Shown: in pieces, positions 1 through 10,609 of the stretch
How the letters are laid out: each line of letters opens with the position of its first letter
Numbering within the stretch: the first letter of the stretch is position 1
NCBI GenBank assembly: GCA_015956445.1
Contig: WIUZ02000011.1
Coordinates: 1,265,501-1,329,500, forward strand
Direction: 5' to 3'
Source of the DNA: Thelephora terrestris
Taxonomy: Eukaryota; Basidiomycota; Agaricomycetes; Thelephorales; Thelephoraceae
Length of the DNA: 64,000 nucleotides
The notes under the pieces: generated by a model
The model's input: only the letters and a program-made list of their open reading frames with translations
Told to the model about the DNA's origin: nothing
Database searches by the model: none
Program-made: the position numbers and the translations under genes

Positions 1-1
1 G

Positions 2-658
2 GACTACCTTCGACGCCGTGGACGGTCTCAAAATGGGCTGGGACTTTTTCTATCCTCATCCGCGGAGGATTGCATCGAATTACAAGTTGGTGATGTGGGT
101 GGGATTGACTTCTCTGCCCTTGGACCGGCGCAGATGGACAAGTTTGTGGATATCACCATTTATCTGGATCAAATGTTGTTCCCAAACGCGGATGCGGCCC
201 TCGATCTTATTGCACACGCCCCGAGGGAAGATGTCGTTTACTTTCGAACCGACGGCCGTCCCCTAACCACGCAGACCATATCCACCCGGTTTCCACACAT
301 AAGGGCACTACACTACGAGGGGACACCTCTCTCCATCACGTTACCCGGGCCAACCCCCGACGAGCATCCGAACGTCTTCCCGTCTCTCCAACGTGTCAAC
401 TTGGACCGGATGATCGTGTCACACGGTGATTGGGGTCCCCTGATAACCTTTCTGGTCCGTCGTGCGTCCTATGGACGTCGACTTGACATACTCGAGATCA
501 ACGATCCTGTTTTTATTCGTGCGGAGGTGATGGAGAGTATCAAGGAAGTTTTCGGGGTGTTTAGATTAACCGATATAAAATCTTCACCACAGGTGAGGTG
601 GGCACGACTCTGGAGGTGTGTCGTCGAGGGTGAACAGGATGTTAGGAAGGACGGATAG
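2..658 (+). CDS. F-box-type protein, C-terminal part (5' end outside window)
   Basis: The frame is open from base 2 to a TAG at 656-658, so the 5' part of the gene lies before the window. About 218 residues are visible and no F-box motif is among them. The visible part is rich in hydrophobic residues, with spaced 'FPSLQRVNLDRM' and 'LDILEIND' segments of the kind found in the leucine-rich C-terminal half of agaricomycete F-box proteins. It ends in a charged tail (GEQDVRKDG). Three other F-box loci lie within 20 kb, which supports the assignment. Without the N-terminus the family call is an inference. An unrelated hypothetical protein is the alternative. Confidence 0.5.
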   Translation, partial: DYLRRRGRSQNGLGLFLSSSAEDCIELQVGDVGGIDFSALGPAQMDKFVDITIYLDQMLFPNADAALDLIAHAPREDVVYFRTDGRPLTTQTISTRFPHIRALHYEGTPLSITLPGPTPDEHPNVFPSLQRVNLDRMIVSHGDWGPLITFLVRRASYGRRLDILEINDPVFIRAEVMESIKEVFGVFRLTDIKSSPQVRWARLWRCVVEGEQDVRKDG

Positions 659-1605
659 TGACCAAGATCTTATACCGATGCCTATGGTGTCCATTTTCAC
701 ATCCAATCCTCCTCAGTCTTTTCCTTAGTACCGAAGAGCAAGTTTTATAGTCCCCATTGATTAGGCTATTCACCCATGTAGTTTCCGGTTACTGCCTACA
801 GTTTCCAACCAAGGGTCTGTTGTCCAAGATCCTGATCTGTTAAACGGAGCAGCAACATTATGATGTCTATGATATGGGATGTGACAGTACAGGGAGAGGG
901 GAACGTTACGTGCCTCCCTCTGGTTGCGAGAAGTAATTGACGATCCCCTGGTTCACAACGGTGGAAAAGGACTTTCACATGTAGACGCTTCGTTGGGATC
1001 TTTGCCCCAGCGGTAGAACATCGATATCGACAATGAGTCAAGGTTCAGAGTGGCAGGGGTGTTGGAAGGCGGAAGTCTCGTTCCATTGGTGCCTAGCGTC
1101 CGTTGAGGCCCATCTGGAAAAACCTTCGCCACTAAGCGAGGATATTTGATGTGAATCAGGTGCTAACCGTGTCTATGTTGACGATCACAAATAGCAGTCC
1201 CACTATTCAATAGTGCCGCCATAGTTTGGTCGTGATGGGATAGTCGTTGCATAGCCATTGCATAGCGAGTTGCTGGTGACATGATAGACCCAGAATAGCG
1301 ACCTATCCGATCGGTTGTAGGTGCAAATAGCTCACTCGCTTTTAGGTATAGGGCAGCCTTCGTAAACCAATATATTCGGAGTGTTCTCGAAGTGGAGGTA
1401 GATTATTTCTAAGAGATACCTCCGCAAGCACTTTGTTCTAAGGACGACAAAACGGGTGTCAAACCGGCAGGAGATCCACGTTCACATGGGTGGGTCTCGC
1501 TGATATGCTCAGGATAGGACCAGCCGGTCCTTTGGGCAATAATTCTTTCCTTTATCAATGAATGTCAGTAGTCTAGATGTGAAGTCTGACACATGACGGA
1601 GTGAC
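659..1605. other. Intergenic stretch, possible subterminal region of the Plavaka element
   Basis: No convincing coding frame was found; the short minus-strand ORF near 796-1041 has no family features. Between about 1189 and 1330 the pentamer ATAGC occurs five times, including a repeated TTGCATAGC at about 1247 and 1257. A near-palindrome (CACTATT C AATAGTG) sits at 1201-1215. This resembles the short subterminal repeats of CACTA-like elements and may mark the left end of the transposon, but no matching target-site duplication was found. Confidence 0.35.
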
Positions 1606-3459
1606 CTACATCGTTCCCATGTAGATGGTCGATAGCAGTCGCGTGAGCTTGGCACCGCCGTTCTTCGACAATTTGACTTGCTCGAACGAGTTGATATGTC
1701 CGAAGTAACGCTCCCGTTGCATTTCCTCGGAGAATCGTAACCGGTCACCTTCTGCAACCTCCGTAAGTGCAACTTCAAGCTGCGGATTGCGTCGATTTAG
1801 TTGCAAACTGAACATTGACAACAAGGGAACTTACCAATGTCGTTGCCAATGCAACCATCGGTATTGGGACCTCTGGCCCACGCTCTCCAGTCGGAACCCG
1901 AGACTTGAGGGACTTGTCACATTTGAAAAAATGCCCGAGCAGGACGAGCATTGCTTGGTGCTGATATGGCGCGCTGCCATCAGGTTCATCCTGTGAGCAA
2001 CAAGGTGAGATATGCTTGAGAATCTTGAATGCCGGATCCCAATAGACAAACTCACCGCATTTGTCCTTGCGAAATGGAAGGCGTCGCAGTTCAAGAGCTT
2101 GGCAGCAGCGACAGCCTTTTCGGCGTGTGAACCCGATAACTTGTAAACGGACTTGCGCGCGTCTTTCTTCGCCTTCGTCTTCGCCTTCTCAGAGGGTTCT
2201 TTTTCTTTTGGACAAACCAAGTCCCTTGCCACGTTTAGTACGGATTGACGGTAGCCACTCCAACGATTCCGAATCTGTCGGTTTACTGTTAGCTGTGAGA
2301 ATTTGCGCCGGGCTGAACCGGAAACCCTCAATTAAATCACCATTGACAACAGGCAATTGAAATAATTGATGTCGACTCTTGCTCGTTCCCCCACCTTGGT
2401 GATGACGTGGCTCTGATTCTCTGGAGAAAGTGCAAACTTAAGGGCGTCTGCTAGCCACTGCTCTTGGACTTCAGTGTCTGGAAATGAATCGGTCAACACA
2501 AGGTTAGCATTTGCCCGCTTGACCGCCACGCTCAGGCAGTTATTGATCTCGGTGATTTGACCGGTCTGTTTGTAGGACCCATCCTCAGCTTGAATCAACT
2601 CGGTAAATGCTGGCCAACCCAGGATGGGTTGGGTGTGATCTATCGGGTTAGGGGACTGGTTGGCCGGTGGATGGATTTCTAGGACAGTTGCCAATGCGCC
2701 GCGATCGGATATATTCTCGAGTGAGTAATTGGGCTGTTGGAAAGACGGGCCAGGGACCGGGATCTGATTCACAAAACCAATCAGAGTCAATATCGATGAT
2801 TGGTCGAGTGCGGTAGTGGTATAACCTACCTCTTTGACGAGACGCTCAATCCGTCTTCCACCCTAGCTGTGGTGAGATACAAAATACAAACTTATGTAGA
2901 TGATCACCTACATTTGGGACTGCGACAGGATACTTCATCGTTGCAACGTTACTAATGTTTTCAGATGACTGGCTGGAACTCTATCACGTACCTCTTCGGT
3001 CAGTTGCGTTGCAGTTAGAGCCTCAAGCTCGTCCATCTCGTCCTCACTGGGTAACGGCGATGTGGCATCACCTGGGGATTGTAAGTTACCCTAATGCGGG
3101 AGCTGTAGTGGTTCTCACGAACCATTGGTAGTTTGGTACTGCAGGTCTTCCTCCCCATCTTCTGAATCGGAGGAACGAGGGGGTCTTGTCGGCGCTTTCC
3201 TCCCAGCCACCTTTGACACGCGCGTCGCCGCCGCAACTGCAAAAACACAATTCAATACGGTGAGTACAGATGAAGGAGCACCACACCCACCTTGTTCTGC
3301 AATGTCTGAGTTCGTTCCGGAGGTATGTTCCACAGGTTCCTGAATGTCGGCCAAAGGACGCGTCTTCTGTGCTTTTGCAGACTTTCTATTCGGTCGTTTT
3401 GCCGGTTGATCCACAAGCGGTGAGTCCTTTGCCTTCCGTTTCTGAGTCCCTGCATTCAT
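1606..3459 (-). CDS. DUF6532 domain protein, transposon-associated
   Basis: Start ATG is at 3459-3457 and stop TAG at 1608-1606. The N-terminus is basic (MNAGTQKRKAKDS) and is followed by an acidic Ser/Asp/Glu stretch. The C-terminal half fits DUF6532: 'NRQIRNRWSGYRQSVLNVA', then 'KLLNCDAFHF', 'APYQHQAMLVLLGHFF' and 'IPMVALATTL', then a terminal helix with 'RYFGHINSFEQVKL'. Supported introns include 3290-3237 and 1834-1780, plus others near 3121-3072, 2330-2270 and 2050-2000. The joins between about 2990 and 2800 are unclear. The function of DUF6532 is unknown. The family is greatly multiplied in agaricomycete genomes, and its place beside a transposase suggests an accessory transposon gene. 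Confidence 0.65.
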
Positions 3460-3781
3460 GTGAGTAAAGGAGTACTTGCAACTGTACAGCTGCTGTTACC
3501 GGCTTCTCCAACAGGAGGTTCCACCTCCTTGGTTGCCGCTCTGGTACGGCGGGTGGACGAGGCAGACTTGGTCACATTTGGTGGAGATTTCTTGGTGGGT
3601 TGCTGTTTAGGTGGCATGGGGGAGGGGAGAGAGGTTCAACGTGGCGAACGTGGCTTCTGCCGGTTTTAAGGTACACACGGGCCAGGGACCAAAAATTCGT
3701 GGACTAAAAATTTATTCTCAGACGATTCCCTCGACTAACACACCTATTTTCCCACCACTTTCCCCCCAGCCCATTGCCAAC
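3460..3781. promoter_or_regulatory. Divergent promoter region between DUF6532 and Plavaka transposase
   Basis: The two start codons lie head to head about 320 bp apart, so both promoters must overlap here. The right half is pyrimidine-rich before the transposase ATG (TTTCCCCCCAG at about 3760). A shared promoter would couple expression of the two element genes. No TATA box was recognised. Confidence 0.4.
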
Positions 3782-6700
3782 ATGCACCAACAACCAAACC
3801 GTCTGTGTCGTGGATGTGGGAAGTATTTCCGCCCAGGTGGGTATACAAACCACCTGAAACTATCTCGTGACCCCCGCTGCGTGTCTATTCGAAATTCGGT
3901 CTTCCCACTAGCCTCCAATGCACAACCTCGTTATCCAGACAATATCCCAACCCCTCAACATACATCTACTCCCCCACCTTCTATGCCCAGGCGCTCAGAT
4001 ATGTCTGAAATGACATATCTTGACATCGAGATGACAGACGTTATGTCTGAAACAACACACCTTGATGTTGAGATGAACGACACTTGTATCGAGGAACAGG
4101 ACCTCCTTTCAACAGACCACGAGCTGAATCCATCGCCCAGTCCGTCCGTCATGGCCAACAGTCACAACACAGATGGGTTGAGTAGTTACGACGACTTGTT
4201 GGAGACAATTCCAGACCACTTGGCATCTCCCATCATTATCGGCTCGGACACCGATACCGATTTGTCGGATAGTGATGATGACCCCAATTTGTCTGATCAC
4301 GATGATGATACACGCCAAATATGCCAGGATTCAGCGACGCCGCCTGGTAGGTGATTTTGGTTTCGAAAATTAAATAATTTATACTCATTGCAACTATCAG
4401 CCAACCAGGATGCCCCGATTGCAGAATCAGGGGGTAAACCTTTTGTCGTAAAATTTGGTGGGAGAGCCGGGGAAACGGTGGGGGCAGACGACAGGCACCT
4501 CGCATACACGCAATATTCTCAGGACCTTCAAGCAGAAGATGCGCCATGTGAATGGGCACCGTTCTCAAGTCGTGTTGATTGGGAGATCGCTCGTTGGGCA
4601 AAACTACGGGGCCCAAGCTCTACAGCTTTATCGGAGCTTCTGGGAATTGACGGCGTATGTTGATGCATCATATGTCATTGACTACCTCGGTCCTAACACG
4701 AACCTTTGAACAGCTTGCAAGTGCATTGGGTCTTTCGTACTCAAGTGCTAATGAACTCAACCAAATCATCGATAGGAAGCTTCCAAGTGGCCTTCCGGAA
4801 TTTGTCCGTGAAGAAGTCACACTCGCTGGCCAGACCTATGAATTCTATCACCGCGATATTCTCCAATGTATTCGTACCCTCTATGGAGATCCCGAACTTG
4901 CAAACTTCTTAGTGCACGCACCAGAAAGGCACTTCACTGGCCCGGATAAGGAAACTCGAATGTATTCCGAGATGCACACCGGAAAATGGTGGTGGACACG
5001 TCAGGTATAGCTCTTGGATGTTTTTTGGTTGAAGAAAACTCAGCTAACATGGTGTGGAACAGGTCGAACTTGAGAATGAGTTTGGCGGAGTGACGATTGT
5101 CCCGCTTCTCATCTCTTCTGATAAAACCCGAGTTGTTATGTTTGGCACGAAGTCAGCATATCCGGTTTACCTTACAATCGGGAATATTCCAAAGGAGCTT
5201 CGCCGGAAACCATCGCGACGAACCCACGTTCTACTTGGCTACCTCCCAACCACTCCTTTGCATCACGTCTCAAGCACCGCCTCTCGCCGACGAATGGTCG
5301 CCAACCTCTTTCATTATTGCATGTCCCGAATTCTCGCACCGCTGAAACAGTTGGCCACAACCGGACCAATCGAAATGTCAACTGGTAATGGCGTCATCCG
5401 CCGCACCTTCCCCATCTTCGCATGTTTTATCGGGGATTATCCAGAGCAAGTCCTCGTGTCTGGGTGCAAAACCGGAGACTGCCCTAAATGTCCTACAAAG
5501 CAGCCGGAAATGGGGGAGTTTAAAGAGGATAATGATGAATACCGTGACCTTGCTGAAATCTTGGAGGCGCTGGCCACCTTCGAGAAAGATCCTGCTGGGT
5601 ATAGCGCTGCCTGTTCTGAAGCCGGAATAAAGCCGATCGTCCACCCCTTCTGGCAGGACCTTCCCTACTCAGATATTTATCTGGGAATCACCCCTGACGT
5701 CCTCCACCAACTCTACCAAGGAGTAATGAAGCATCTCATGTCCTGGGTCACGGCCGCCTTCGGTGAGAAGGAACTTGATGCGCGGTGCAAATCCCTCCCG
5801 CCCAATCACAACATACGATCGTTCTCCAAGGGAATCACATCCCTTTCACGGGTGACCGGGAAAGAGCATGCTGACATGTGTCGCATTCTCCTTGGACTTG
5901 TCGTTGACTTGAAGCTCTCAAATGGCTCTTCCCCGATTCCCCTCATTCGCGCTATCCGCTCACTTCTTGACTTCCTCTACCTTTCCCAATACCCCATCCA
6001 TACCTCTGAAACCCTCCGACTCCTGCATCAATCACTTGAGCGATTCCATGAGAACAAACACATCTTCATCGAGCTTGGCATCCGCAACAATTTCAACCTC
6101 CCAAAGTTACACTCCCTCCTCCACTATGTCCACTCCATCAAAACATTCGGGACGACCGATAATTACAACACAGAGTATACGGAGCGGCTTCACATCGACT
6201 TAGCAAAAGATGCTTACCGGGCAACGAACCACCGAGATGAATACGCGCAGATGACAGCCTGGTTACAACGAAAAGAGAAAGTCCTTCGGCACGAAAGTTA
6301 CCTCAAGTGGCGGCACACTCCTCGGTCAACGATCGTGCTCCGGTCAACCGACACGACCTATAACGGAACTCTGACAGTAACGAAGTGGCCCTCGGTGCGA
6401 ACGGTTAGCTTTGATGACATCATTAGCAAACATGGCGCAAGATTTTTCCGGGAAGCTCTCCGACGCTACAGCGTCCTTGCTCAACACTCTGGCCCGCCAC
6501 TTACGAGGAGCCAGCTTGAGCGTAAAATCTTGTATACCAAACTCCCCTTCACAACCGTGTCTGTCTACCATAGGCTCAAGTTTACAGCCCCTGGAGATAC
6601 GACCTCAGCGAAGCGCGTCACCATGGACTCAATTCGTGCTCAGCCTGAGCGACGAACAAAGAAGGGGAAAAGGATTCCACCCCGCTTTGACACTGCCCTC

Positions 6701-7117
6701 TTGACTGTTGGCTCAAGTGAGGATACCGGCATGCAAGGTATGTTCCACCTCTTTCCAAGGCCTATATCACCCTCAATGTAAATCAAAGGATATCGTGTGG
6801 GCCAGGTTCGAGTTGTCTTCGCTCTACCGAGCGATATGGATGGGGTGTCGACTGGGCTTCTTGCATATGTCGAGTGGTTCACCAAGTTCACGGCATCTGA
6901 TCACAATCACGAAATGTTTAAGTTGACTCGGTGTCTTGAAGGTGGTAAGCGGATAGCGAGCATCGTCCCTGTATCAACGATTAGGCGAAGCGTACACCTC
7001 TTCCCGAAATTTGGCCCCGCAGTACCAGACGGGTGGTCTTCAGATAACGTGCTTGACAAGTGCGCTTCATTTTATCTGAACCCATTTGCAGATAGACATA
7101 TGTACCTAACTCTCTGA
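3782..7117 (+). CDS. Plavaka-type transposase
   Basis: Five exons (3782-4346, 4401-4654, 4714-5004, 5063-6737, 6789-7117) give about 1,037 residues with clean GT..AG junctions. The N-terminus has a zinc finger of the type C-x2-C...H (LCRGCGKYF, then TNHLKLSRDPRC). An acidic linker follows. The large fourth exon carries the conserved Plavaka core: 'CKTGDCPKCP', 'YSDIYLGITPDVLHQLYQG' (probable catalytic region with aspartates) and 'FNLPKLHSLLHY', then 'DNYNTEYTERLHIDLAK'. The last exon has the family's C-terminal 'VEWFTKF' block and a basic/aromatic end. It would cut and rejoin element ends in the nucleus. No internal stop or frameshift was seen within the exons, so this copy may be functional. 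The family call is from recall. Confidence 0.85.
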
Positions 7118-7989
7118 TATGTCGATTTGTTAAATAGTGGAGGTAGGGGGTGAACAACGAAATGGAACAATGAATGGTTGGCGCGACCGATCTTGGCGGC
7201 GCTTTGGGGTATCGCTTCTGAATAGCCTATTTCAACAACATCACGAGAGTTTGAGGGGAGCCTGTCTTGAGGAGATCTCCTCTGCTTGCGAACGATGATT
7301 GAAACCGTTGAGGTCTCGGGAGTAGTAGAGAGGAAACGTACCGTGATCCATGCACAGGTTTGCGCCAACCCTATCTCGAATATCGCGACACGCTTATCGT
7401 GAGGCGGTGTCTTTTCTCTATGGGATGTTGTTTTCAACAAAGTTTTGAGTGTCTACAGAAAAAGGGTTCGGTCCAAAGCTGTGTGTTGGTCGTCTGTGTG
7501 ATTGGTTCCATCTATTAAATGCCCAGAACCTTCACGATGGAACGGATGTGGGATGTGGATTGGGGGAGGATAGGAGTTGGCTGAACCTTCATAAGTTGTA
7601 AGGTCCTGTCGAAGAAGCTGTTGGCGGCGAAGTCGGTGGCACGCAAAGACCGAGAGATGGGATCGCTGTTGGGATGGGGGAGTGGGTTCAGACGGCAAGG
7701 GCAGCGGTTGGTTGAGGCGATGGAAAAGGTTATGAAGAAGAAAGCTAGAGGTGGGAGCCCTGTACACATGCCTTGGGGCATCCGACGACAGATATTTACC
7801 TTCCCAGGACCCGGCAAACACGGTGTCGCTGGGCAGGACGTGCAAGCCGTTTTGTATGGCGAATGGCGGTGACAGACGCTCACGGAAGATCCCGAAAAAA
7901 CGAGTCAGGCGCCGGGATATTGATGGATAATCCCGCATAGACTCAGATAACTTCATATAGCGTCGCTTAGTCGGCTAAGTTTTTCCAGA
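7118..7989. other. Non-coding stretch between transposon and F-box duplication
   Basis: Several ORFs of 80-170 codons exist on the minus strand (for example 7453-7956), but they overlap one another in different frames and have no family features. The left part (7118-7250) may be the right subterminal region of the Plavaka element; it has one GAATAGC motif near 7217. No RNA gene was recognised. Confidence 0.4.
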
Positions 7990-10255
7990 TGGGGTGGAAC
8001 AGATGAGACTCAACGCGACCGAGACAGACCACGACACTACCACGGTAGCAAAACTGACGAACGGTGCCCATTGGACCTTCCAGCGAGAAACGCTCCCCTC
8101 CCCGGGCCTTTGAGAAAACCCTGAATGAAACGATCCTGTGTCGAGCCCAACGAGGTGCAGACTTTAAACGGAGTCCACATTTCAACGGCGGAGGAAACCA
8201 ATACACGAGTTGACCATACCTCCCGAAAGCAGTGGCGGGCCGGTACTCGTCCAGAGAACCCTCATGGAATAGAGACTGAAACGGGGGGGGACGCCATGAA
8301 GATTTCCTGTGGGTGGTTGCCCGCAGCGGAAGGATCGATCACCACACGGGCGTGGCGCTCACCCACTTCCTCCACCGCTGATTCTTCCGACCATCTCGAT
8401 AGTACGCAGTCGCTATACCACGACCACGATAACGATTCCCTGCATCCGCAAACGCACCGACGCGTACTCGCTTTGACGTGAGTTTGGCATATCGATGCAA
8501 TCCCCGACGGCTGACGTACTATAGATTGGACGCAAGTATGGGTCCAGAGAAGAACATCAGTTCCAAACTGGCCTTGGAGAAACAGATCGAAGAAGGCGCA
8601 GGAGACGTCATTCAACTCAAACGCGCCAGAAATTCGTTGCTGAACATATCGCGAATGCCGCCCGAGATTCTGGGTGATATCTTTCGTTGGAACATCATCC
8701 CCATTGGCGACTTTGAAGGGATACAAAATGGGTCCTACAACTTCCTCCTCGTCTGTCACCACTGGTTCGAGGTCGCCTCGAAGTCTCCAGAGCTTTGGAG
8801 CTTCTGGGGAAACACTATTTATCAGTGGTCGCGGCGGTATCAGCTGTCTGGAGTGAACGCTCCCGTCGACCTTGCACTCGCGTATGACGAGGGCGACATA
8901 GATGATACCCCTTTCGATGAGCCCCTACAAAGTGCCCTTCAGGCTCGTGTCGCATCAAATTCCATACGATCCGTTCATCTCCAGGGCCGTAGAACTCTTC
9001 ACCACTCCATCATTTCCTCCTTGACCCCCAACGACAAAGAGGTTCGATACATCAGTATTGAGTCGGTGATTTTGATGAGCCCTGGTTTGGATGCCTCCGA
9101 TTTCTTCGCCCACTATCACTTCCCAAAGCTGCGACGCCTCCACCTTTCGGTGAGGGTGAATGATTTGACCTGGAACCACCTCGCGTCGCACACCACTGCC
9201 CTTACATCCCTCATCCTCAAGAACATGAGTTCCTTATCCACACTCTCCACATCCAAAATACTCTCCATTCTCGCCTCAAATCCTCAGCTCCGAACCCTCC
9301 ACCTTGTCGGTTCCACGATTCCTCATGACAGCGGTGATGAATCTGAATCACGGGTACCGCTCCGTCACCTGAAGAATATCGCAATGTTGGGGGATTTTCA
9401 TCCTGTCTTCCGGCTACTGCGTCGATTGGACCATCCGTCGGCGATGGATGTCAATTATATGAGCTTATTCAACTGCACGTCAGAAGCGGTCTCAAGAACT
9501 TTTGGGCCATTCCTGCGAGACTGCCTCCTACGTGACGGCCGGTTCCTTAATCAACTGGTGATTTCTGTCGAGCTCTATTCCAGGTGGGCCTACATCAATG
9601 CTGCCGTCGCAGGCGACACCAATGGCCTGACCCTCTCACCAGTGGGAAGACCCCCGTTCTTGACGTTCTCGTTGAGTCCGCGCGACGACCTTCCTCCCCA
9701 GGCATCCGAAAAACTATTCGCCAACGTCGTTGCACAGATTCCTGGAGAGTACGTGGTATCTTTGAAGGGTACCGGTAATTTGAATGTCATAAAGGAAGCC
9801 GTTACCGCAATGCCAAACATTCGAAGGCTGCAGCTCGTCGATGTGCCATTGTCGGACGGATTCCTGCAGCCAGATCCGTGTGGATCACATGCCAACACAA
9901 AACTTCTTCCATCACTGCGATACCTGCACCTGCATGACACAGTCGCAAAAGACTGGCGCCCTCTGATCCCCTATCTCATCCATCAAACTTCTGGTGGTCA
10001 GGCAGTTTCCCTCAGGATCACTGGGGAGTCAGTCGATATCTGTCCGTCTGTGATGGAGAGGATAAAGGAATTAGTCGAAGAACTCGTTCTCGAGTTAACT
10101 TGGGATGGGTCTTTCAGGAGTGTGAGGGGAAGATGATGAGGTGCGGAGGGATGGCGATGAATATTTCAGCCAATGAGGCTGGGACTCGCTGGTGCGGGTT
10201 ATGGTTAATGCAGGCCCTTTTTCGATCACTTACAATGGACCCCATAGGTTCTTTA
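7990..10255 (+). repeat. Direct segmental duplication, copy A (F-box locus)
   Basis: This segment aligns with about 11,855-14,125, at an offset near 3,870 bp. Similarity begins at TGGAACAGATGAGA in both copies, runs through the 5' region, a conserved 5' intron donor (GTGAGTTTGGCATATCGATG) and the whole F-box frame, and fades about 120 bp after the stop codon. Identity looks near 85-90% over most of the length and much higher over the last 300 bp of coding sequence. The boundaries are by eye. Confidence 0.85.
8538..10136 (+). CDS. F-box protein, intact copy of a tandem pair
   Basis: The ATG at 8538 begins a 532-residue protein. The same frame is open up to 8478, but the region before 8538 looks like a 5'UTR intron (donor GTGAGTTTGG at about 8479, acceptor CTATAG at about 8524). 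The second copy also starts at the matching place. An F-box-like domain begins at residue ~38 (SRMPPEILGDIFRW) and runs to about residue 85 (LLVCHHWFEVASKSPELW). It is preceded by a short coiled-coil-like segment (KQIEEGAGDVIQLKRARNSL). The rest is a degenerate leucine-rich fold. F-box proteins join substrates to SCF ubiquitin ligases through Skp1; the substrate here is unknown. Large, fast-evolving F-box families are usual in agaricomycetes. Confidence 0.85.
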   Translation: MGPEKNISSKLALEKQIEEGAGDVIQLKRARNSLLNISRMPPEILGDIFRWNIIPIGDFEGIQNGSYNFLLVCHHWFEVASKSPELWSFWGNTIYQWSRRYQLSGVNAPVDLALAYDEGDIDDTPFDEPLQSALQARVASNSIRSVHLQGRRTLHHSIISSLTPNDKEVRYISIESVILMSPGLDASDFFAHYHFPKLRRLHLSVRVNDLTWNHLASHTTALTSLILKNMSSLSTLSTSKILSILASNPQLRTLHLVGSTIPHDSGDESESRVPLRHLKNIAMLGDFHPVFRLLRRLDHPSAMDVNYMSLFNCTSEAVSRTFGPFLRDCLLRDGRFLNQLVISVELYSRWAYINAAVAGDTNGLTLSPVGRPPFLTFSLSPRDDLPPQASEKLFANVVAQIPGEYVVSLKGTGNLNVIKEAVTAMPNIRRLQLVDVPLSDGFLQPDPCGSHANTKLLPSLRYLHLHDTVAKDWRPLIPYLIHQTSGGQAVSLRITGESVDICPSVMERIKELVEELVLELTWDGSFRSVRGR

Positions 10256-10609
10256 AGCGTGTCGGGGTTGAAATGGTCTCACTCGCGCGTGCACCGTTCC
10301 AGCAAACGTGATCGGGACCTTGTACACATCGAAACCCGTGTGCTCGAACATCAGCTAGACACCCATCCATCAGTTACCATGTTGAATGATACCGTGCTGA
10401 CCAACTCTAATGAACGATGATTAAGATTCTCCTCGGCTCTGCCCTCGTTTTACAATGACACGATGAAAATGCCTCGATTATGGTGTTGACCCATTCGGGA
10501 AGTAACGAGAGCGTTCGAACGACTCTCACCACAGATTATTGGATGCAAAGATCGGACTGTATCAAAACCGCGTTCCAAGCTCCTCCCTTCCCCCAATCCG
10601 GTTCACTCA
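10256..10609. other. Stretch without recognisable gene
   Basis: It lies between the F-box copy A and the recognisable end of the photolyase remnant. It may hold further decayed photolyase sequence on the minus strand, but no residue pattern of the C-terminal FAD-binding half could be read with confidence. Confidence 0.3.

Larger units (their letters stand above)
1606..7117. mobile_element. Plavaka (CACTA-like) DNA transposon with accessory DUF6532 gene; core, ends unresolved
   Basis: The core holds two divergent genes with about 320 bp between their starts: a DUF6532 gene reading left and a Plavaka transposase reading right. Both can be read as spliced genes; only the exon joins at about 2800-2990 in the DUF6532 gene are unclear. 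This suggests a fairly young or recently active copy. Plavaka elements are cut-and-paste DNA transposons of basidiomycetes. Candidate ends are CCACTATT near 1200 and its inverse AATAGTGG near 7133-7140. They share only about eight bases and have no matching target-site duplication, so I give the coding core rather than firm ends. Confidence 0.7.

Noticed and set aside
1200-7140. CCACTATT / AATAGTGG as terminal inverted repeats of the Plavaka element
   Set aside because: Only about eight bases match and the flanking trinucleotides do not form a target-site duplication, so they are reported as candidates and not as element ends.
7453-7956. 167-codon ORF on the minus strand
   Set aside because: It overlaps other long ORFs in different frames, has biased low-complexity composition and no family pattern.
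8478-8537. Upstream ATG of the intact F-box gene (adds 20 residues)
   Set aside because: The stretch begins at a conserved GTGAGT donor and ends at CTATAG, as an intron in the 5' leader would, and the duplicate starts at the downstream position.
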